Below, one piece after another: positions 1 through 7,444 of a stretch of 27,304 nt of DNA. The first letter of the stretch is position 1. Every line of letters starts with the position of its first letter. The stretch comes from HGM04593 sp045644465. GTDB lineage: Bacteria; Bacteroidota; Bacteroidia; Bacteroidales; Bacteroidaceae. The stretch is taken from assembly GCA_045644465.1 (NCBI GenBank), contig JAZRGV010000031.1, positions 1 to 27,304 of the forward strand, written 5' to 3'. Position numbers and translations under genes: made by a program. The notes beneath the pieces are model-generated. The model was not told where the DNA came from, did no database searches, and saw nothing but the letters and a program-made list of their open reading frames with translations.

Positions 1-18
1 ACCAATTTAGACAATAAT

Positions 19-1161
19 TTATATTATTTCGGCATACGTACCAAAATACCTAAACTGCTCCCCACACTCATGAAGCTCGCACATAAGAGAGAGGAACTCT
101 TCGCTATATACGGAAGCCTCAATATCGAAATAGAAACGGTATTCAAATTCGCGTTCGGGAATCTGACGGCTCTCGAGCTTAACAAGGTTCACACCGGTTG
201 CATTGAAGCGCGACATGATACGGAAGAGCGTTCCGGGGCGGTTAGGAATATTAATCATAATACTTGTGCGGTCGGCACCAGAATAGATCTTAGGTTCTTT
301 TGCTATACAGATAAAGCGTGTGTAGTTATTGTCGCGGTTCTGAATAGCCGATTTAAGTACCTGAAGCTGATAAAGTTCGGCACAGAGACGCGAAGAGAGC
401 GATGCCTTTGTGGGGTCTCCGCTTTGTGCAACCATGCGCGCTGCCTCAGCTGTATTCTCACACGCGATTACACGCACATTCTTTAATGAAGAGAGAAACT
501 CAGAGCATTGATTTATAGCTTGCTGGTGTGAATATATCTCGCGGATATCCTCGAGTTTTGTTCCGGGAAGCGCAAGAATTGCGTGATCGACTTTTAGACG
601 CACGGAACGTACGATGCTTACATTATATTCCGAAAGCAAATCATAAATGGCATTTACCGAACCTGCAAGAGAGTTTTCTATTGGAAGAACACCGAACTCA
701 CATAGTCCGCTATTCACAGCCTTGAACACACCTTCAAAGTTACTCATATACATTATTTCGGGAAGGTCAAAAAGACGTTCCGATGCAAGATGTGCATATG
801 AACCCTCACAACCTGCACAACCCACCGATGCACGCTTGGGGAATGGTTGTGGTGGAACAGATGCTATTCCTTTGAAATAATTGAAGAAATCACTGCCTTC
901 GGAGAGCATGCGTGTCTCGTACGACTCGCTAAGGTCGAAAATTGTACGGTATAAAGTGCGACCGTAGCCCTCGAATTCAGGACCAAGACGCTTTGATACA
1001 TTCTGCAACACAGTACGTGCACGTGAGGGGTGATAAACCGGCAGATTATTCTCCTTCTTATACTTACCTATACCCGAAACCACCTGCATGCGACGTGCAA
1101 AAAGGTCGCACATCTGAGAATCGATCTCATCAATTTCATTACGTAGTTTTTCCAAATCCAT
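19..1161 (-). CDS. pheA: Bifunctional chorismate mutase / prephenate dehydratase
   Basis: Converts chorismate to prephenate and then to phenylpyruvate, the branch to phenylalanine, in the cytoplasm. Three domains are visible in 380 residues. An AroQ-type helical chorismate mutase lies at about 1-85. A prephenate dehydratase lies at about 110-285, with the ENS..G.V motif at 162-169 and the catalytic Thr-Arg-Phe at 281-283. A C-terminal ACT domain (about 298-375) has a GTLF segment (310-313) and an ESR segment (330-332) matching the family's Phe-sensing motifs, so feedback inhibition by Phe is likely. In the mutase domain the residue after the active-site Arg47 is Ala48, where AroQ enzymes usually have Glu, so mutase activity is less certain than dehydratase activity. 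It is the last gene of the aro operon in this window, 16 nt after aroA. The start is the ATG at 1159-1161, which includes the complete first mutase helix. Confidence 0.95.
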   Translation of the reverse strand: MDLEKLRNEIDEIDSQMCDLFARRMQVVSGIGKYKKENNLPVYHPSRARTVLQNVSKRLGPEFEGYGRTLYRTIFDLSESYETRMLSEGSDFFNYFKGIASVPPQPFPKRASVGCAGCEGSYAHLASERLFDLPEIMYMSNFEGVFKAVNSGLCEFGVLPIENSLAGSVNAIYDLLSEYNVSIVRSVRLKVDHAILALPGTKLEDIREIYSHQQAINQCSEFLSSLKNVRVIACENTAEAARMVAQSGDPTKASLSSRLCAELYQLQVLKSAIQNRDNNYTRFICIAKEPKIYSGADRTSIMINIPNRPGTLFRIMSRFNATGVNLVKLESRQIPEREFEYRFYFDIEASVYSEEFLSLMCELHECGEQFRYFGTYAEII

Positions 1162-1177
1162 AATTATATCTTTTTTA

Positions 1178-2434
1178 TTATTTTATTAAACCTCCAAGCA
1201 TTGCAAAATCGTCAAAAAATGTAGGATATGACTTTGCAACACATATGCTGTTATCTATAGTTGTTAATCCTTTTGCCACGCACGACATAATTGCTGTCGA
1301 CATTGCTATACGGTGATCTCCAAAGCTGTTCACGACACCGTTAGCCACAGGCTCGCCACCAAATACAGTAAACGTATCTTCACCCACATGAGATGCGATG
1401 CCAAACGATGCAAGCACCTGTCGCATGGCTTCAAGACGGTCGCTCTCCTTAAAGCGCAAGCGTCCTACACCTGTAAAAACCGTTATGCCTTGCGCCACGG
1501 CCGCAGCAACGCAGAGGATGGGCAACAAGTCAGGGGTATCGGTACAATCGAGTTCAGCACCAAATAGATGCGACGGCATAGCCACCACTCCATTACTATT
1601 GATTTCGATAAAAGCACCCATAGAGCGCAAATGGTCTATTATCTTACTGTCACCTTGAAGAGATGAAATATTCATACCACAAACGGTGAGCGGGTGTTTT
1701 CCTGTAACACCTGCCACAATCCAGAATGCGGCAGACGACCAGTCGCCCTCAACGGCAATATCCGACGGCATAGCATAGTGCTGTCCGCCTTTTATTTTAA
1801 ATCTATTTCCTATTTTTTCTATATCTATTCCGGCTATTCTCAGGGCATCGAGTGTCATTGCCACATACGACGCACTTGTCATCACTCCCGTAACCTCAAT
1901 TTCGCTATCCTCTTTAGCCAAAGGAAGAGCAAACAGCAAGCCTGTGAGATATTGCGATGAGATGTTACCAGGCAACGTATATTTGCCACCCTGCAATGTT
2001 CCATTACATGTTACAGGCAACTCATCGGCAGAGTGTTTCTCAAAAGATATACCATGCTCGGCAAGCACATTGCAAAGGTCGCCCATGGGACGTTGTGGCA
2101 ATTTCCCTGCACCAACAAAAGTGGCTTCGGCACCGAGCACTGCAGCCACCGACATAAGAAAGCGCAATGTAGAACCACTTTCGCCACAGTTGAGCGTTGC
2201 ACCTTTGGCAACAGTTACCGGGGTAACAGCAAAAACGCCATTAGAATATGTTATTGAAGCCCCCAACGCATTTAAACAACGCATTGTCGCTATTATATCA
2301 TCATTCACACTGCTGCATACAATGGTAGAAGGCTCTGTTCCAAGCGCAGCACAGATAAGCAGACGGTGTGCCTGCGATTTTGACGGCGGTGGTGTCACCT
2401 TGCCCTGCAATATTCCTGAAACACTCCTTTCCAT
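1178..2434 (-). CDS. aroA: 3-phosphoshikimate 1-carboxyvinyltransferase (EPSP synthase)
   Basis: Transfers enolpyruvyl from PEP to shikimate-3-phosphate, the sixth shikimate step. The 418-residue length is normal. Motifs in order are PPSKSQAHR (16-24, the KS..HR substrate loop), GESGSTLRF (84-92), LPQRPM (112-117), SQYLTGLL (160-167), TDTPDLLP (298-305, containing the catalytic Asp region) and RFKESDRL (327-334). In the PEP/glyphosate loop the conserved Gly is kept, but the residues corresponding to E. coli Thr97 and Pro101 appear to be Ser and Phe by eye alignment. That resembles enzymes outside the E. coli-like class and leaves glyphosate sensitivity open. The gene begins 4 nt after the aroB stop, so it is very probably co-transcribed with it. 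Confidence 0.96.
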   Translation of the reverse strand: MERSVSGILQGKVTPPPSKSQAHRLLICAALGTEPSTIVCSSVNDDIIATMRCLNALGASITYSNGVFAVTPVTVAKGATLNCGESGSTLRFLMSVAAVLGAEATFVGAGKLPQRPMGDLCNVLAEHGISFEKHSADELPVTCNGTLQGGKYTLPGNISSQYLTGLLFALPLAKEDSEIEVTGVMTSASYVAMTLDALRIAGIDIEKIGNRFKIKGGQHYAMPSDIAVEGDWSSAAFWIVAGVTGKHPLTVCGMNISSLQGDSKIIDHLRSMGAFIEINSNGVVAMPSHLFGAELDCTDTPDLLPILCVAAAVAQGITVFTGVGRLRFKESDRLEAMRQVLASFGIASHVGEDTFTVFGGEPVANGVVNSFGDHRIAMSTAIMSCVAKGLTTIDNSICVAKSYPTFFDDFAMLGGLIK

Positions 2435-2438
2435 AGTA

Positions 2439-3488
2439 TCAAGCCATTACCTTTAAAAGCGACTCCTTAAGTTTCTCAAGTTCCAACGCAACAAGAGTGC
2501 AGTCGCCCACTGCACGTGGCAAAACAACTGAGATTGTTCCTCCGCGACGTTTTTTGTCGGAAAGTAGCGAATCGAACACCTCGCAAGCGGTATATTCGCA
2601 CGAGATGTCAAAGCCATACTTCACCAACAACGACGACAACTCGTCTGTGATATTACATATACCCATCAATGCTGCAATACGCGATGCAATGACCATTCCC
2701 TTTGCCACAGCCTCACCGTGTGAGACACCGAAGTTGCTCAGTTTTTCTATCGCGTGGCCAAACGTGTGGCCGAAATTTAGCAAACCGCGTATGCCGTTAT
2801 CAAATTCATCTTGTTGTACCACATCTCGTTTTATCTCCACGCAACGTGCAACCACCTCCTCGCGATTGAATGGCAAAACATGAAGTTTCTCATACAAAGC
2901 AGCATCAAGTATCATACCGTACTTTATGACTTCGGCACAACCATCACGGTATATATTGGCTGGCAGAGTATCCATAAGCGAAGTGTCACAACACACAAGC
3001 ACCGGCTGATAGAAACTGCCGACCAAATTCTTGCCAGCCGGAATGTCTATAGCCGTTTTACCTCCTACCGAACTATCCACTGCTGCAAGCAATGTTGTGG
3101 GGACCTGTACATATTTTATTCCGCGCAGATAGAGCGAAGCCGACAAACCACCGAGGTCGCCCACCACTCCACCGCCGAAAGCTATTACAGCGTCGCTGCG
3201 TGTAATCTGCTCCTGCGCAAGGAAATTGAGAAAGGCAAGTAGATTTTCGGCACATTTGGAAGCCTCACCTGCCGGTATCACATATTTGCATGCATCATAC
3301 CCGGCATTTGCAAGATGCTCCATTATGGCATTACCATAGAGAGCATCGACATTGCTGTCGGTAAGTACCGCAACGCGGCATTCACCAAGCAACGGACGAA
3401 TGAATTCACCGAGTTTGGCAAGTAAGCCTCGCCCGATGTGTATATCGTAACAGCGCGACGCGCTGACATTTATTGTTCTGTATTGCAT
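2439..3488 (-). CDS. aroB: 3-dehydroquinate synthase
   Basis: Cyclises DAHP to 3-dehydroquinate, the second shikimate step, using NAD+ and a divalent metal. The NAD-binding glycine run GGGVVGDLGG is at 105-114, followed by the VPTTLLAAVDSSVGGK block (129-144). The metal ligands can be placed as Glu186 in AEVIKYG, a His in NFGHTFGHAIE (238-248) and His257 in HGEAVAKGM. The 349-residue length is typical for the family. It lies third in the aro operon, 5 nt after tyrA and 4 nt before aroA. No truncation or missing active-site residue is apparent. Confidence 0.96.
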   Translation of the reverse strand: MQYRTINVSASRCYDIHIGRGLLAKLGEFIRPLLGECRVAVLTDSNVDALYGNAIMEHLANAGYDACKYVIPAGEASKCAENLLAFLNFLAQEQITRSDAVIAFGGGVVGDLGGLSASLYLRGIKYVQVPTTLLAAVDSSVGGKTAIDIPAGKNLVGSFYQPVLVCCDTSLMDTLPANIYRDGCAEVIKYGMILDAALYEKLHVLPFNREEVVARCVEIKRDVVQQDEFDNGIRGLLNFGHTFGHAIEKLSNFGVSHGEAVAKGMVIASRIAALMGICNITDELSSLLVKYGFDISCEYTACEVFDSLLSDKKRRGGTISVVLPRAVGDCTLVALELEKLKESLLKVMA

Positions 3489-3493
3489 ATTCT

Positions 3494-4321
3494 TTATTCC
3501 GTTTCCTCTTTAGCTATTCGTCCATCGCGTAAAAGCCCTTTCAATGTATCGGCATCATTGGCGACAATAGCATTGCGATATTCACTAAGAGAAGCAATAA
3601 GCAAATCGAGCTCCGCAAGCAGATGCTCCTTGTTCTCGAGAAAAAGTTCGGTCCACATTCCCTCATTCAATCGCGATACTCTTGTAAAATCGCGGAAACT
3701 GCCGGCGCTATAACCCTTATGCTGTTTTGCCGACGGGCTTTTGATAAATGCATTTGAAACCACATGACACATCTGCGAGGTATAGGCTATCATCTTGTCG
3801 TGGAAATCGGCTGTGGTAACAACAAACTTCTTGAAGCCCAATGGCAAAAGCAACTGTTTTACCTGATCGAGCAGAACTATATCATCGTGTACCGGTGGCA
3901 CAAGGATGAACGATGCTCCATTGAAAAGTGTTGGCTTTGAGTATTTATAACCCGAGAATTGCAAACCCGCCATAGGATGACCACCCACAAAGGTGAAACC
4001 ATACTCTTTTGCAAAAGCAAAACCTAAAGCACATATCATACCCTTCGTTCCGCAAAAGTCAATAACCATAGCATCGGGAGATATTCTTGCTGCATTGTCT
4101 TTAAAATAATTGGCAGATGCCTTTGGCGTAGCTGTCAAAAGCAGAAGATTGCACGCTGCAATATTACCTGTTGAAAGTTCTTCATCAACAACACCTTCCA
4201 AACGTGCAAAGCCTGTAACACTCTCATTTATGTCATAGGCATATATGGTATGCCCGGCAGCCTTGAACGCCTTAGCTGCCGAGCCTCCTATAAGTCCTAA
4301 ACCTACAACACCTATTATCAT
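3494..4321 (-). CDS. tyrA: Prephenate dehydrogenase
   Basis: Oxidatively decarboxylates prephenate to 4-hydroxyphenylpyruvate, the tyrosine branch. The N-terminal Rossmann fold carries GLGLIGGS at 7-14, and the catalytic His is His115 within GGHPMAG. The rest is the helical dimerisation domain typical of TyrA. At 275 residues there is no room for the C-terminal ACT domain found in many Firmicutes enzymes, and no fused chorismate mutase. Any Tyr feedback must therefore act through the dehydrogenase core or on other enzymes of the operon. It sits second in the operon, with about 5 nt on each side. An arogenate dehydrogenase specificity cannot be excluded from sequence alone. Confidence 0.93.
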   Translation of the reverse strand: MIIGVVGLGLIGGSAAKAFKAAGHTIYAYDINESVTGFARLEGVVDEELSTGNIAACNLLLLTATPKASANYFKDNAARISPDAMVIDFCGTKGMICALGFAFAKEYGFTFVGGHPMAGLQFSGYKYSKPTLFNGASFILVPPVHDDIVLLDQVKQLLLPLGFKKFVVTTADFHDKMIAYTSQMCHVVSNAFIKSPSAKQHKGYSAGSFRDFTRVSRLNEGMWTELFLENKEHLLAELDLLIASLSEYRNAIVANDADTLKGLLRDGRIAKEETE

Positions 4322-4326
4322 ATTGT

Positions 4327-5343
4327 TTATATATGCATTATGCTACGTATCTCGCGCACACGCTGTGCCACTTCGTCGAACTGCTCGGGAGTGAGCGACT
4401 GAGCGCCATCGCATAATGCGCATGCAGGATTATTATGCACCTCGATGATTAGACCATCGGCTCCCGAAGCACAAGCTGCGCAAGCCATAGGACGCACAAG
4501 ACGCGACACACCGGTAGCGTGGCTTGGGTCAACAACAACAGGCAGATGGGTAAGCCCATGCAACACAGGTACAGCAGCAAGGTCGAGCACGTTACGTGTG
4601 TAGCTGTCATAACTGCGGATACCACGCTCGCAAAGTATAATTTGCTCGTTACCCTCGGACATAATATACTCGGCACTCATAAGAAGTTCCTTCAATGTTG
4701 CCGACATACCGCGCTTGAGAAGAATAGGCTTGTTACAACGACCTAGTTCCTTGAGCAGTTCAAAGTTCTGCATATTACGTGCGCCAACCTGTATGATATC
4801 TACATCGGCAAACAACTCGAGATGCGATGTAGCCATAATCTCTGTTACTATTGGCAGGCCTGTTGCTTCGCGCGCTTTCATAAGCAACTGCAAGCCCTCG
4901 GCACGCAAACCCTGGAAATCATAGGGCGATGTGCGCGGTTTGAATGCACCACCACGCAGAATGTTAGCTCCTGAAGCTTTTACTGCATGAGCTACAGCCA
5001 ATATCTGCTCCTCGCTCTCAACAGAACAAGGACCGGCCATAATAGCGAAATTCCCACCACCTATTTTCACTTCGTTTTCACCCTTTCCAACGGTGATTAC
5101 AGTATCTTCGGGATGGAAGCTGCGGCTTGCGCTCTTGAAAGGATCGGTTACGCGTGTTACACGGTCTATGATATCAAGGCCTGCAAGAAGATCGATATCA
5201 ATTTTTCTTGTATCACCAATAAGACCAATAACGGTCTGCATCTCACCTTCAGAGATATGCACTCTCACACCTTGCGACTCAAGCCAATGAACAAGATTAT
5301 CTTGTTGGGACTTTGTTACTCCATGTTTTAAAACAGCTATCAT
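4327..5343 (-). CDS. aroF: 3-deoxy-7-phosphoheptulonate (DAHP) synthase, type I beta with N-terminal ferredoxin-like domain
   Basis: Condenses PEP and erythrose-4-phosphate to DAHP, committing carbon to aromatic synthesis. The 338-residue protein resembles the Thermotoga-type enzyme. A ferredoxin-like regulatory domain lies at about 1-70, followed by the TIM barrel with AGPCSVES (103-110), KPRTSPYDFQG (135-145), RGMSAT and DPSHATG. In this enzyme type the N-terminal domain mediates inhibition by aromatic amino acids. Many Bacteroidales homologues carry a C-terminal chorismate mutase; here the protein ends right after the barrel. It is the first gene of the operon, and its leader contains the inverted repeats and candidate leader ORF described separately. 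The ATG start at 5341-5343 directly begins the ferredoxin-like domain. Confidence 0.95.
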   Translation of the reverse strand: MIAVLKHGVTKSQQDNLVHWLESQGVRVHISEGEMQTVIGLIGDTRKIDIDLLAGLDIIDRVTRVTDPFKSASRSFHPEDTVITVGKGENEVKIGGGNFAIMAGPCSVESEEQILAVAHAVKASGANILRGGAFKPRTSPYDFQGLRAEGLQLLMKAREATGLPIVTEIMATSHLELFADVDIIQVGARNMQNFELLKELGRCNKPILLKRGMSATLKELLMSAEYIMSEGNEQIILCERGIRSYDSYTRNVLDLAAVPVLHGLTHLPVVVDPSHATGVSRLVRPMACAACASGADGLIIEVHNNPACALCDGAQSLTPEQFDEVAQRVREIRSIMHI

Positions 5344-5346
5344 AAT

Positions 5347-5352
5347 TTACAT
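5347..5352 (-). other. AUG-UAA start-stop just upstream of aroF
   Basis: Read on the minus strand, ATGTAA is followed by three bases and then the aroF ATG. If initiating ribosomes use it, this minimal ORF could modulate aroF initiation. It may equally be chance in an AT-rich leader. No SD-like sequence was seen to favour either ATG. Confidence 0.2.
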
Positions 5353-5368
5353 ATTTTTAAAATTAACA

Positions 5369-5403
5369 GTCATCTATTTACCATTTTTTCACAAATAGAT
5401 GAC
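5369..5403 (-). promoter_or_regulatory. 11-bp perfect inverted repeat in the aro operon leader
   Basis: The arms at 5369-5379 and 5393-5403 (GTCATCTATTT and AAATAGATGAC) are perfectly complementary around a 13-nt loop. The repeat lies between the candidate promoter and the aroF start, so it would be transcribed. It is AT-rich and not followed by a clear U tract, so it does not look like a standard terminator. It could be a repressor operator or a leader hairpin. It overlaps the candidate leader ORF, and the UAA of that ORF begins the downstream arm. Confidence 0.6.
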
Positions 5404-5407
5404 ACAT
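5378..5407 (-). CDS. Candidate nine-codon leader peptide (MCHLFVKKW)
   Basis: On the minus strand an ATG at 5405-5407 opens nine codons, encoding MCHLFVKKW, and ends at TAA (5378-5380). The final sense codon is UGG (Trp) and the fifth is UUU (Phe). The predicted transcription start lies roughly 20 nt upstream. The ORF spans the upstream arm and loop of the 11-bp inverted repeat, and its stop codon begins the other arm, so translation and hairpin formation would exclude each other. This arrangement recalls attenuation leaders, but only one Phe and one Trp codon are present and no SD or terminator is obvious. The role is inference. Confidence 0.3.
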   Translation of the reverse strand: MCHLFVKKW

Positions 5408-5417
5408 TGCTTGTTTT

Positions 5418-5444
5418 TTACTATTTAATACGCAAAAATAGTAA
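5418..5444 (-). promoter_or_regulatory. 9-bp perfect inverted repeat overlapping the aro promoter -7 element
   Basis: The arms TTACTATTT (5418-5426) and AAATAGTAA (5436-5444) flank a 9-nt centre. The repeat covers the candidate -7 element at 5433-5440. It shares the half-site CTATTT/AAATAG with the larger repeat at 5369-5403. A DNA-binding repressor of the aro operon would be a natural reader of two such sites, but no regulator is encoded nearby. Confidence 0.5.
5433..5440 (-). promoter_or_regulatory. Candidate -7 element (TATTTTTG) for the aro operon
   Basis: The minus-strand octamer matches the Bacteroides -7 consensus TAnnTTTG exactly and is followed by GC, as is common in this lineage. 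No TTTG -33 box was found at 19-21 nt, so support rests on the -7 match and on position, about 90 nt before the aroF ATG. Confidence 0.45.
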
Positions 5445-5535
5445 TTTTCTGCAACAATGCTATTTAAAGCAATAAAATATTACAAAACGAAGAAAATTTA
5501 ACTTAAAACCAAGAAGGTTAGAGAGAGCTAAAAAC

Positions 5536-5568
5536 AAAAAAAGAGGCACTTCCAAATGGAAGCGCCTC
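5536..5568 (-). terminator. Rho-independent terminator of the GH109-like gene
   Basis: On the minus strand an 11-bp stem (GAGGCGCTTCC paired with GGAAGTGCCTC, one G-U pair) closes a 4-nt ATTT loop and is followed by seven T. It begins 26 nt after the stop codon of the 5595-7271 gene. This separates that gene from the aro operon downstream. Confidence 0.92.
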
Positions 5569-5594
5569 AATAACTTTATAGAGGATGTTATTAC

Positions 5595-7271
5595 TTACTT
5601 CTTTGAAATAGCTTTCTTAAGCTCCTTTGCGATAGCCTTCTCTGCAGAAGCCTTTGCTGAGTTAAGTTTCTTGAGAGCAGAAGCCTCAGCCTTTGCATTG
5701 CCAGCAGCCTTAGCAGCCTTTACAGCATCGTACAATGCCCAAAGATTCTTCTGAGCAACAACCTTCTTCTGAGCAGCAGTGTAAGCCTCAGCTTCAGCCT
5801 CTGTTGCAGCCTCAGCCTCTGGAGTTGCATAAGCGTGGTTATAACCCTTTATGTCGTTCCAGTGACCACGTGTAAAGTCGGGGAATGTAACAGCTGCGCA
5901 GTTGTTGTCCATTGACAATGTACCAAGCTCTGCCAAACAGCACCATTCAGCCATGTCATATACGTCCATATCGAGTGGCAAACCATTCTGCAAGCAGTAA
6001 ACAAGACGTGAATCCATAACGAAGTCCATACCACCGTGACCGAGGTCGCGACCCTTCTCTACATACTTCTTAAGAATTGGGTGATAGTACTTTGCCATCA
6101 TGGCATCTTTCTGCTCGTCGCTCATAAAGCCGTGAGCGTTCAAATTGTCAACCTGAGGAGCACCTGTACCCTTAAGAGCCTCGCCAGAAAGAGCAAGTTT
6201 AGGCTCTGGATATTTTGTTGCATAACCCTTAGTACCGGTGAGCTTGAACAAACGGTTATATGGCTGAGGAGTCATTACGTTGTGCTGAATCTCAACAACC
6301 TTACCGCGTGCTGTACGCATAAGTGTTGTAGTGTGGTCACCATTACGGAACTCATCACACTCTTTACCTGTCTTCTCCTTAATAAGCTCCTTACCGAAGA
6401 AAGGATCTGTATCCATAGCTACCAATGTAGTGAAACGGTCACCACGGTGAATGTTCATACACTGAGCAACGGGGCCAAGGCCGTGAGTTGCGTAAAGGTC
6501 GCCACGGTTCTCCTTGTTATATTTCAAACGCCAGTGGAGGTTGTCAACATCATTGTCAGCAGGGTCTTTCCAATATGCATCCCAGAACCACTCAAGGCTG
6601 TGGATATATGCACCCTCTGCACGGATAATCTCACCGAACACACCGTCCTGAGCCATTGCAAGTGCGTTCATTTCATAATCGTCATAGCAGCAGTTCTCAA
6701 GGATGAAGCAGTGACGACGTGTCTGCTCTGAAAGGTTGATAAGGCTCCAGCACTGCTCGAGGTTCATAGCAGAAGGCACCTCAATAGCAGCATGCTTACC
6801 ATTCTCCAAAGCACATTTTGCTACAGGATAGTGGTGATTCCAGTCTGCAGCGATGTAAACAAGATCAACATCGTCGCGCTTGCAAATCTCCTCATAACCT
6901 TTAGCACCATAGTAGATGTCGGCAGGAATCAATCCTTGCTCGCGCAAGAACTTGTTGCATTCCTCTGCACGCTCATACTCATAATCGCAAAGAGCTACGA
7001 TTTCAACACCAGGGATACGGCAGAAACGGATTACAGCACCGTCACCACGCATACCAAGACCAACGAAAGCTACGCGAACTGTCTTGATAGGAGCAACAGC
7101 AAGGTTAAGAACGTGCTCCTGACCTGCAGGGCGCTCTGGAGTCTCAACAACAATAGTACCCTTGTCCCAATGCCACTTTGTAGATGGTGAAAGCGACTGA
7201 GCCTGTGTTGTTGTGCCGGCAAATGCCATCACAGCCAATAAAGCTGCACCAAAAAATTTCTTGAAATTCAT
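5595..7271 (-). CDS. Exported Gfo/Idh/MocA-family protein, GH109-like, with Ala/Lys/Glu-rich tail
   Basis: An N-terminal signal peptide (about 1-24, ending TTQA) directs export. The Rossmann NAD-binding motif GLGMRG is at 71-76, followed by the C-terminal oxidoreductase fold with THGLGP (262-267), TPQPYNR (334-340) and GHGGMDF (411-417). This pattern fits the secreted Bacteroidota Gfo/Idh/MocA proteins classed in GH109, whose characterised members are NAD-dependent alpha-N-acetylgalactosaminidases. The substrate here is not proven. The core ends near residue 475. Residues 484-558 form a low-complexity, probably helical tail rich in Ala, Glu and then Lys, which I do not recognise as part of the family. 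The gene has its own promoter and terminator, so it is monocistronic. Preference for AAG, GCT and CTT codons suggests high expression. Confidence 0.85.
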   Translation of the reverse strand: MNFKKFFGAALLAVMAFAGTTTQAQSLSPSTKWHWDKGTIVVETPERPAGQEHVLNLAVAPIKTVRVAFVGLGMRGDGAVIRFCRIPGVEIVALCDYEYERAEECNKFLREQGLIPADIYYGAKGYEEICKRDDVDLVYIAADWNHHYPVAKCALENGKHAAIEVPSAMNLEQCWSLINLSEQTRRHCFILENCCYDDYEMNALAMAQDGVFGEIIRAEGAYIHSLEWFWDAYWKDPADNDVDNLHWRLKYNKENRGDLYATHGLGPVAQCMNIHRGDRFTTLVAMDTDPFFGKELIKEKTGKECDEFRNGDHTTTLMRTARGKVVEIQHNVMTPQPYNRLFKLTGTKGYATKYPEPKLALSGEALKGTGAPQVDNLNAHGFMSDEQKDAMMAKYYHPILKKYVEKGRDLGHGGMDFVMDSRLVYCLQNGLPLDMDVYDMAEWCCLAELGTLSMDNNCAAVTFPDFTRGHWNDIKGYNHAYATPEAEAATEAEAEAYTAAQKKVVAQKNLWALYDAVKAAKAAGNAKAEASALKKLNSAKASAEKAIAKELKKAISKK

Positions 7272-7372
7272 AATTACAGTTGTTTAAATAAAAATTATGT
7301 GTCTTTCCAATATTTATGTCATAATTTATCGCAAGGCGACTACAAAGAGTCCTGTGCCAATAATTTATTTCG

Positions 7373-7404
7373 CAAAGATATATAAAAAAATATCAAATCA
7401 CAAA
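7373..7404 (-). promoter_or_regulatory. Promoter of the GH109-like gene
   Basis: On the minus strand TTTG (7404-7401) lies 20 nt before TATCTTTG (7380-7373). Both boxes match the Bacteroides sigma-ABfr consensus exactly and the spacing is right. The predicted start near 7366 gives a leader of about 95 nt. The 173-nt gap after the DUF3472 gene otherwise shows nothing recognisable, and I saw no terminator for the upstream gene. Confidence 0.75.
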
Positions 7405-7444
7405 TTCTTAAGGATTGTGTTTTTACGATATAATGCTCTATAAA

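Noticed and set aside
5344..5594. T-box or other known riboswitch before aroF
   Set aside because: No T-box sequence or other known riboswitch core was seen, and T-boxes are largely a Firmicutes feature. The hairpin, repeats and short ORF are described instead.
6036..6731. 231-codon plus-strand open frame opposite the GH109-like gene
   Set aside because: It lies antisense to a gene with clear domains and strong codon bias; its translation is Cys/Val/Thr-rich with no recognisable motif.
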